A program made the translations under genes and the position numbers. Below the pieces are notes generated by a model, which saw nothing but the letters and a program-made list of their open reading frames with translations, made no database searches and was not told where the DNA came from. Positions 13,336-17,858 of a stretch of DNA of 17,858 nt are shown here, piece by piece. This DNA comes from Candidatus Sabulitectum sp. (GTDB lineage: Bacteria > Fermentibacterota > Fermentibacteria > Fermentibacterales > JCC-6): the NCBI GenBank assembly GCA_029940175.1, contig JAOZRM010000042.1, positions 1 to 17,858 of the forward strand, given 5' to 3'. Numbering within the stretch: the stretch's first letter is position 1; every line of letters starts with the position of its first letter.

Positions 13336-16300
13336 TTATTTTCCACAGCATTGTTTGTACTTCTTTCCACTGCCACAGGGGCAGGGATCATTTCTTCCAA
13401 CTTTATCCTCATCACGCTTCACTGTCTGCTGTTTACCCTCGGCGTTTTTGCCCTGACCCGACCGGGGATCAGCACCGGGAGCGCGAAGCCCCGGGTGAAC
13501 TGCCCTGCCTGCCGGCCCTTGCTGCCTTTGTATCTTGGAAGAGGGCCATAAGGAAAGTATCTGCCTCACCGACTGTCTGTCGACACTATCAAGCAGTTCC
13601 TCGAACATATTGAAGGCTTCTTTTTTGTATTCAACAAGAGGATCTCTCTGTGCATAGGCTCGAAGACCGATACCTGATTTCAAGTGATCCAGAGCATACA
13701 GGTGATCTCTCCACTTTGCATCAATAGAACTGAGCACTGACCATTTTTCCAGATCAACAGTCAACTTCTCTCCAAGTTTTTCTCTCTTTTTCCCGTAGTA
13801 GTCCAGAACCAGTTCTACTAATTTCCCGCGAAGTTCCTCTGCACTACGGAATTTATCCTCAATTCCATCCACCTTGAACAAAGCACCCGAAATATCTCTC
13901 AGGCTGACCAGTGCACCTTCCATGTTCCATTCATGTTGCTGAGAATCATCCGGGAGAAACTCTATCAGTCCATGGTCAACAACCGCCTCGATCATTTCCC
14001 TGATTTCGTCCTCAAGGCCCTCTCCTGTCAGGGCCTGCAGCCTTCTTTCGTAAATAACCTCACGCTGGCGATTAACCACATCATCATATTCAAGAAGGTG
14101 CTTTCTTATTCCGAAATGGTACTGCTCAACTCGCTTCTGTGCCTGCTCAATTGATTTGGTTAAAAGGGCATGCTCAATGGGTTCGCCCTCCTTCTCCTGA
14201 CTTTTCTTGAGGAAATCAATGATCTTTTCACTAGCAAAAAGACGGAACAGATCATCCTCAAGAGAGAGATAGAACCGGCTTCCACCCCGATCACCCTGCC
14301 TGCCGCTTCTTCCCCTGAGCTGACGGTCAATACGTCTGGATTCATGTCTTTCTGTGCCAATAACAAACAATCCACCTTCAACATCATTACCATCTGCTGT
14401 ACTAATCTCTTTAACTGCAGCTGCAATCTTGATGTCTGTACCTCGTCCGGCCATATTGGTTGCTATTGTAACAGCACCTCTCTGGCCTGCACGGGTGATT
14501 ATCTCCGCCTCCTGCTGGTGGTGCTTGGCGTTGAGAACATTGTGAATGATCTTTCTTCTCTTAAGAAGCTTTGCAAGCAATTCTGAAACTTCAACAGAAA
14601 CAGTACCAACAAGAACAGGCTGACCCATTTCATGCCGTCTTGCTATCTCATCAATTATTGCATTGTACTTTTCCCTCTTTGATGCGAACACACGGTCATT
14701 GTGATCAACTCGTGCAATTGGTCTGTTTGTTGGTACAACAGCCACATCGATCTTGTAGATGCTGCCGAACTCCTCAGCCTCAGTCTCGGCTGTACCGGTC
14801 ATTCCAGCAAGCTTGTCGTACATTCTGAAGTAGTTTTGAATGGTTATGGTGGCAAGAGTCTGTGTCTCATTCCGAATCTCAACATTTTCCTTGGCCTCAA
14901 GCGCCTCATGAAGGCCATCACTAAACCTTCTTCCAGGCATGGGTCTGCCTGTGAACTGGTCAACTATGACCACTCTTCCTTCAGCCAGTACATACTCCAC
15001 ATCATTTTCGTAAAGCTGGTATGCCTTCAGAAGCTGATCAATGTTATGAAGGGCTTCTGCTTTGGCTGAATGGCTATCGTAGATCTGTTTTTTCTTTTCA
15101 AACTTTTCCTGTTCCGAAATATCCTGAATTTCAAGATCTGCCATATCATCACCGATATCCGTGATAAGGAAAAAGTCAGGATCCTCCGGGGAAAGAAGTT
15201 TTCTACCCATATCTGAAACCGAAACCGACTTCTCCCTCTCGTCAATTGCGAAAAACAAGCCCTCGTCCAGCAGATGGATATTCTTGTCTCGAAGCCTCTC
15301 TCCTTCAACACGCTTAACAGCTGCAACCCTGTCAGGATCTCTCATGGCCTTGGCAAGTCTGCGGTGCTTCGGTGCCCCTCTGCGCGCTTTCAGATAAAGG
15401 GTGGCGGCTCCATGATGGTCTCCGCTGTCCCATAGATCATTTGCATCCGCGGCAATTGTGTTTACAAGCTCTGCCTGTTTTCTCACAAGCCGGGCAACAA
15501 TTGAACGATATTCGTTGTATCTGTTTTTGTTTCTGGCAACAGGTCCACTTATTATCAGAGGTGTTCTGGCTTCATCAATAAGAACGCTGTCCACCTCATC
15601 AACAATAGCATAATGGTACCGGCGCTGAACCCTCTGTTCCAGTCTAACCGCCATATTGTCTCTCAGGTAGTCAAATCCGAACTCACTGTTGGTGCCGTAG
15701 GTGATATCGCAGTTGTACTGCTCTCTGCGCTGATCAGGAGTCATCCCTCCCTGAATGCAACCAATGGAAAAACCCAAGTACTCATAGATCGGTCCCATCC
15801 ACCTGGCATCACGCAAAGCAAGATAGTCGTTAACGGTAACGAGATGGGCACCTGCACCAACTGGAATCCCGTCAATGGGTTCAAAGATCCAGTTGTTATA
15901 ATCGTCCCCGAACTTTTCAGAAGCTTTTTCCTTCCAGTCCGGATTCAGCTCCAGTCCGTTGAGATACATTGGAAGAACTGCCACAAGAGTCTTGCCTTCA
16001 CCGGTTGCCATTTCTGTGATCATGCCTCTGTGAAGAACGATTCCACCCTTCAGCTGAACATCATAAGGTACCATGTTCCATTCGGTAGGTTGACCGGTTA
16101 CATCCCATGAAACACCGAGATTCCTTTTACAGACTTCTTTAACAACAGCAAAAGTCTCAGAAAGTATGTCATCAAGACTCTCGCCGTTAAGAAGTCTTAT
16201 CCGAAACTCCCGGGTCTTCGCTTTAAGATCCTCATCGGAGATATCTGAAAGCTCCGCGTAATCCATATTGATCTGATCCACAAGAGGTTCCAGGCTTTTC

Positions 16301-16359
16301 ATAAGCTTGGCCTGACTGTCCCCCATGATTTTCTTGAATAATTTTCCCATCATCCCCAT
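13336..16359 (-). CDS. secA: preprotein translocase ATPase SecA (long form)
   Basis: SecA is the ATPase motor that drives preproteins through SecYEG. At 1007 residues it is longer than E. coli SecA (901). Order: N-terminal helix, NBD1 with Walker A ATGEGKT (118-124), VTVNDYLA, YGTNSEFGFDYLRDN and Walker B DEVDSVLIDEARTP (254-267); the pre-protein cross-linking domain; NBD2 with AGRGTDIK (637-644) and GTERHESRRIDRQLRGRSGR (668-687); helical scaffold and wing; a Gly/Gln-rich linker; and a zinc-binding SEC-C tail (CPCGSGKKYKQCC, Cys993/995/1004/1005). Two insertions are visible, at about 137-170 and about 275-366 (the latter includes LYLKARRGAPKHRRLAKAMR). Start ATG at 16359 shares one base with the preceding TAA, with GGAGG 10 nt upstream. 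It lies between the YfiM-like and YtxH-like genes in a tightly packed operon. Confidence 0.97.
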   Translation of the reverse strand: MGMMGKLFKKIMGDSQAKLMKSLEPLVDQINMDYAELSDISDEDLKAKTREFRIRLLNGESLDDILSETFAVVKEVCKRNLGVSWDVTGQPTEWNMVPYDVQLKGGIVLHRGMITEMATGEGKTLVAVLPMYLNGLELNPDWKEKASEKFGDDYNNWIFEPIDGIPVGAGAHLVTVNDYLALRDARWMGPIYEYLGFSIGCIQGGMTPDQRREQYNCDITYGTNSEFGFDYLRDNMAVRLEQRVQRRYHYAIVDEVDSVLIDEARTPLIISGPVARNKNRYNEYRSIVARLVRKQAELVNTIAADANDLWDSGDHHGAATLYLKARRGAPKHRRLAKAMRDPDRVAAVKRVEGERLRDKNIHLLDEGLFFAIDEREKSVSVSDMGRKLLSPEDPDFFLITDIGDDMADLEIQDISEQEKFEKKKQIYDSHSAKAEALHNIDQLLKAYQLYENDVEYVLAEGRVVIVDQFTGRPMPGRRFSDGLHEALEAKENVEIRNETQTLATITIQNYFRMYDKLAGMTGTAETEAEEFGSIYKIDVAVVPTNRPIARVDHNDRVFASKREKYNAIIDEIARRHEMGQPVLVGTVSVEVSELLAKLLKRRKIIHNVLNAKHHQQEAEIITRAGQRGAVTIATNMAGRGTDIKIAAAVKEISTADGNDVEGGLFVIGTERHESRRIDRQLRGRSGRQGDRGGSRFYLSLEDDLFRLFASEKIIDFLKKSQEKEGEPIEHALLTKSIEQAQKRVEQYHFGIRKHLLEYDDVVNRQREVIYERRLQALTGEGLEDEIREMIEAVVDHGLIEFLPDDSQQHEWNMEGALVSLRDISGALFKVDGIEDKFRSAEELRGKLVELVLDYYGKKREKLGEKLTVDLEKWSVLSSIDAKWRDHLYALDHLKSGIGLRAYAQRDPLVEYKKEAFNMFEELLDSVDRQSVRQILSLWPSSKIQRQQGPAGRAVHPGLRAPGADPRSGQGKNAEGKQQTVKRDEDKVGRNDPCPCGSGKKYKQCCGK

Positions 16360-16664
16360 TACGGAAATTCCTCCATGTATATTCCTGCTGCCGCGACACT
16401 TCCAGTCATCGCACCCACAACATCCGCCACCAGGTCCGTTACCTGAAATCCTGAACCCAGCAAACTATCAATAATTTCCTTTGTCAACCCAAGCCCAACT
16501 GTAAATACCATCGATTCAACAGGTTCAGAAGTCGTCACCGTGGCTACAGATGAAACAGAAGCCGAAAACGCGAAGTGATTCCATTTATCAGAAGCGACAA
16601 AAGAACCACATCCACAAGTGAACATAACAAATACCAGAGAGGCAATGCATATACGGAACCTCAT
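16359..16664 (-). CDS. YfiM/DUF2279-like small envelope protein
   Basis: A 101-residue exported protein with a signal sequence (RFRICIASLVFVMFTCGCG, possible lipidation at Cys19, though the lipobox TCGC is poor). Conserved features match the YfiM/DUF2279 and VanZ-like small membrane family: DKWNHFAFSA (26-35), GLGLTKEIIDS (57-67), and DLVADVVGAMTG (77-88), with the conserved D, H, KE and D-x-x-x-D residues present. The biochemical role of this family is not known to me. The ATG at 16664 overlaps the upstream TPR gene as ATGA, and its stop shares a base with the secA start, so all three are likely translated together. Confidence 0.72.
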   Translation of the reverse strand: MRFRICIASLVFVMFTCGCGSFVASDKWNHFAFSASVSSVATVTTSEPVESMVFTVGLGLTKEIIDSLLGSGFQVTDLVADVVGAMTGSVAAAGIYMEEFP

Positions 16665-17578
16665 ATCGGCTTGCCGTATCCTTCAGAAGTGCTGGTAAAT
16701 TCATTCATGAGATCAAGCAGTGAATCCGATTTGACTGCCCACAGACTGTCACCACTCCAAAGAGTTGAAGACTCTCTGAAGTAAGGTACAGAAACCATCA
16801 TATCACCGTTTCTCATAAGATCTCTTCCGTAAAAATACAGCTTCCATCCCAGATCTGCTGCGGTTGAAGGTATTCTTCGAAGTTCGTACGCCCTTCTTGA
16901 TGCCTCAATAGCTCCCTGAGAATCGCCGAGAGACTCATGAACCTGAGAAGCGGTTCGCCAGAACGAGAACCCGCTGTATCCGGTTTCCTTAAGAATCTCG
17001 AAATGAAGAGAGGCTCTTTCCACCATACCCGCATCTATGAGTTTGCCGATGAGCAGACTTCTGTAAAATTCTTCTTCCGGCATGAGTTCTACCGATCTCT
17101 CGATGTACTCCAGACCTGAGTCCCCATGTAAAATGGAAAGCCAGCATCCTGCATCAGCTGCAACTGAATCAATCTGACTGACAAAAGCATTCTCAAGCCA
17201 GTTGAGAGATAATTTATCCGGAATGCCCAAGTCCATTTCTGCTCTGGCCAGCCTGTACCTGCATGCACCACCGCCGCTGACCATGTAAGAATATTCCAGT
17301 ACCGCTTCAGGTTGATCAGAAAGTGATTTAAGCAGTTCAGACAAGCATCTTTCACTGGCAGGGTGGATAGCAAGAGCAGTTCTGGCATATACCCGGGCAG
17401 AATCAGAAAGATCAAGAAGATTATAGCACCAGGCGGCACGGTAAAATGGCCACCAGTTCAAAGGCTGGGATTCACACTGATTCCAATAGCTGGTCGCCGC
17501 ATCAAGAATATTTCCGGATTGAACAAGAGAGTCCCCGCCGGAAAAAGAAAGCAGGAAAACAAGAAAAAGAGTGGCCGT
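16661..17578 (-). CDS. secreted TPR-like protein, start codon unclear
   Basis: A helical-repeat protein with TPR-like units across about 70-300 (for example YRAAWCYNLLDLSDSARVYA, and ALIERASLHFEILKETGYSG-like pairs near the middle). The only ordinary start codon is TTG at 17461, giving 266 residues, without an SD. The frame stays open for 39 more codons back to the upstream gene's TAA, and these encode a clear signal sequence (ATLFLVFLLSFSGG) plus the missing half of the first repeat (SLVQSGNILDAATSYWNQC). The codon after that TAA is ACG at 17578, 6 nt after GGAGGG. I therefore give the extended 305-residue form with ACG as likely start; an ATG-to-ACG sequence or assembly error is the main alternative. 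Predicted periplasmic. It overlaps the YfiM-like gene by 4 nt. Confidence 0.68.
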   Translation of the reverse strand, partial: TATLFLVFLLSFSGGDSLVQSGNILDAATSYWNQCESQPLNWWPFYRAAWCYNLLDLSDSARVYARTALAIHPASERCLSELLKSLSDQPEAVLEYSYMVSGGGACRYRLARAEMDLGIPDKLSLNWLENAFVSQIDSVAADAGCWLSILHGDSGLEYIERSVELMPEEEFYRSLLIGKLIDAGMVERASLHFEILKETGYSGFSFWRTASQVHESLGDSQGAIEASRRAYELRRIPSTAADLGWKLYFYGRDLMRNGDMMVSVPYFRESSTLWSGDSLWAVKSDSLLDLMNEFTSTSEGYGKPI

Positions 17579-17858
17579 TTAAAACCCTCCGAGATTCAGA
17601 TCATTCTCTGGAAGAACTCCGCGGTAAGAAACAGAGAAAAGAGAATTCTCGGATGGTCTCCAGTTCAGCTGAAATCCTCCCAGGATCCTACCCATTTCCT
17701 CGCCACCGGAGAACATCATCAACCTGGAATAGCCCATCTCAAGAGTAGCATTAACATCAGGATGGAGAGAGAAGTGCATGCTTCCTATGTAAGTACCCTG
17801 CCCGAAAGAACCATTGGAACCCGATGAGACAGAAAAACTTGCCATACTGCTGAATTCA
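17579..17858 (-). CDS. partial C-terminal fragment, probable outer-membrane beta-barrel protein
   Basis: The frame is open to the window edge, so only the last 92 complete codons are seen and the 5' end is missing. The visible part has alternating hydrophobic/polar strands with aromatic girdle residues and Gly/Asn/Ser turns: GTYIGSMHFSLHP, NATLEMGYSRLMMF, RILGGFQLNWRP and SLFSVSYRGVLP. It ends in a terminal Phe (NLGGF), the usual C-terminal signature recognised by the BAM complex. An ATG at 17845 is internal, not a start. The stop TAA (17579-17581) is immediately followed by the ACG of the secreted TPR protein's reading frame. I cannot name the family. Confidence 0.6.
   Translation of the reverse strand, partial: EFSSMASFSVSSGSNGSFGQGTYIGSMHFSLHPDVNATLEMGYSRLMMFSGGEEMGRILGGFQLNWRPSENSLFSVSYRGVLPENDLNLGGF
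17585..17590 (-). promoter_or_regulatory. Shine-Dalgarno GGAGGG placing an ACG start
   Basis: GGAGGG on the minus strand, inside the last codons of the beta-barrel gene (Gly-Gly codons GGA GGG). It sits 6 nt before the ACG at 17578, the spacing of an efficient start site. It is the main reason to believe translation of the secreted TPR protein begins there. Confidence 0.55.

Noticed and set aside
12888..13613. 241-codon open frame on the plus strand
   Set aside because: It runs antisense across panE, the YtxH-like gene and the secA 3' end, all of which have clear motifs. Its translation is low-complexity Phe/Leu/Ser-rich, and no SD was seen.
15613..16110. 165-codon plus-strand frame
   Set aside because: Entirely antisense to the conserved NBD1 of secA; no recognisable domain.
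17462..17590. Alternative frame encoding KRPLFFLFSCFLFPAG as the TPR protein's signal peptide, joined by a frameshift
   Set aside because: It has a tempting KR plus hydrophobic core, but no start codon, and it would need a programmed shift. The zero frame already runs smoothly from a signal sequence into the repeats.

Overview
The window is one densely packed chromosomal segment with mid-range GC as judged by eye. Every recognised gene except one lies on the minus strand. The gene content points to a Gram-negative bacterium with an outer membrane: SecA, two probable lipoproteins, a TonB-C protein, a LysM protein, and a C-terminal fragment that looks like an outer-membrane beta-barrel. The best taxonomic clue is SecA. 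It carries the extra segment in the pre-protein cross-linking domain that I know from Bacteroidetes/FCB-group SecA, but it also has a second insert after Walker A that I do not associate with that group. An FCB-related or uncultured candidate-phylum lineage is my inference; I cannot place it further. I see no phage, IS element, CRISPR array, tRNA or rRNA.

Reading in the direction of minus-strand transcription (right to left), there are three blocks. Block A (17858 to 12124) runs: partial beta-barrel protein, secreted TPR protein, YfiM/DUF2279-like protein, SecA, YtxH-like protein, PanE-type ketopantoate reductase. These genes overlap or are separated by 25 nt or less, so they are probably one operon whose promoter lies outside the window. 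The secreted TPR gene has no ordinary start codon at its evident signal peptide; an ACG sits 6 nt after a perfect GGAGGG.

Block B is the divergent pair recG (minus) and a small cytosolic TPR gene (plus, 11600-12115). They share a 76-nt spacer with a promoter for the plus-strand gene. The TPR gene converges on panE with 8 nt between stop codons.

Block C (9397 to 56) begins behind a promoter at about 9413-9441. It encodes a 745-residue TPR / transmembrane / PEGA / TonB-C protein, an Hsp20, Lon, and a lipoprotein with a PA-IL (LecA)-like domain. A second promoter (3763-3792) then precedes a LysM-family exported protein, a protein with three domains resembling the ribosomal bL12 C-terminal domain, a Xer-type tyrosine recombinase, and an unrecognised 235-residue protein. 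Several junctions overlap, which suggests translational coupling.

Most genes are conserved housekeeping functions (protein export, proteolysis, fork restart, chromosome resolution, pantothenate synthesis). The most unusual items are the triple bL12-CTD-like protein coupled to xer, the TPR-PEGA-TonB-C fusion, the ACG-start TPR gene and the double-insert SecA. I do not see convincing evidence of a new defence or mobile system.
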